Origin: Cytophaga aurantiaca DSM 3654
Lineage (GTDB): Bacteria; Bacteroidota; Bacteroidia; Cytophagales; Cytophagaceae
Assembly: GCF_000379725.1 (NCBI RefSeq)
Contig: NZ_KB903620.1
Location: forward strand, 230,888-294,887
Direction of reading: 5' to 3'
Length of the DNA stretch: 64,000 bases
The number at the start of each line of letters is the position of its first letter. Position 1 is the first letter of the stretch. The translations under genes were made by a program, and so were the position numbers. This document shows positions 63,872 through 64,000 of this stretch, one piece after another. Below the pieces are notes generated by a model. It had not been told where the DNA came from. It worked only from the letters and a program-made list of their open reading frames with translations, and did no database searches.

Positions 63872-64000
63872 TTACTTCGTTGCTAATACAAACAATGCAA
63901 CGTGACCGATAGCATCCGGATTTTTGTATTTGTTTACTACTATGTCTACTGCATATTCACCGCTAGCTGGAGGAGTGTAAGACACAACAGCTGATTTTTT
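63872..64000 (-). CDS. C-terminal end of a protein cut by the window edge
   Basis: The frame ends with TAA at 63872-63874 and codes for the last 42 residues, ending HVALFVLATK, preceded by SYTPPASGEYAVDIVVNKYK. This beta-rich piece with a short exported-domain look is unassigned; the rest of the gene is outside. Confidence 0.6.
   Translation of the reverse strand, partial: KKSAVVSYTPPASGEYAVDIVVNKYKNPDAIGHVALFVLATK

Overview
The window looks like a chromosomal segment of a free-living, gliding, polysaccharide-degrading member of the Bacteroidota, most likely Cytophaga hutchinsonii or a close relative (inference from gene content, not a database match). Pointers are: type IX secretion (T9SS) cargo with the CHU_C (gliding motility-associated) or type A sorting tail, the gliding lipoproteins GldB and GldD with GldE, a fused MurF-alanine racemase, many SPII lipoproteins, and a few TAnnTTTG-type -7 promoter boxes. 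I saw no rRNA, tRNA, CRISPR array, phage or transposase gene.

Layout. 1-4250: 5' part of a very large secreted GH8 glycanase (minus strand) whose C-terminal half is a perfect 90-residue Ig-like repeat array running off the left edge. 4395-12140: minus-strand block with feoA-feoB, a lipoprotein, an RDD membrane protein, murF/alr and an MFS transporter. 12174-18011: recX, aspartokinase, ribH, a TPR membrane protein and pdhA, then plus-strand recF and a DciA-like gene. 18019-29808: secreted and outer-membrane proteins: a CHU_C protein, unknown exported proteins (one with a Gly/Met/Tyr-rich tail), an RlmI-like rRNA methyltransferase, and a TonB receptor/lipoprotein/His-rich small protein cluster probably used for metal uptake. 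30131-39759: SRPBCC protein, prfA, a beta-helix lipoprotein, the lemA-TPM-TPM trio, a SMI1/KNR4-WG-repeat protein between two copies of one hairpin, a LysE-type exporter and a T9SS cargo protein. 39815-51137: uvrA, a YdcZ-type transporter, an ECF sigma factor with a tiny partner, nth, an exported protein, asnB-glycosyltransferase, gldB and a beta-barrel. 51198-64000: a large membrane protein, RNase G, a 29-residue ribosomal-type gene, a TPR protein, an HU-like protein, then mutY-ssb-gldE-gldD, a 58-residue membrane protein, recG, a patatin, an FkbM methyltransferase and a gene cut by the right edge.

Functional links. DNA repair and recombination are strongly represented (recX, recF, uvrA, nth, mutY, ssb, recG). 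The mutY-ssb-gldE-gldD order matches what I recall of the Flavobacterium johnsoniae gliding locus. Most convergent gene pairs are separated by long perfect or near-perfect hairpins ending in T runs, which act as terminators in both directions.

Items I find most worth attention: the 540-bp higher-order repeat inside the GH8 gene; a short inverted-repeat element present twice (12651-12816 and 42740-42835) whose ends coincide with TAG stop codons; the palindrome series at 33369-33541; the duplicated hairpins around the SMI1/WG gene; a GldE that lacks its membrane domain; an Ala in the MurF P-loop; and forced TTG starts of asnB and mutY. I found no complete, clearly new multi-gene system.
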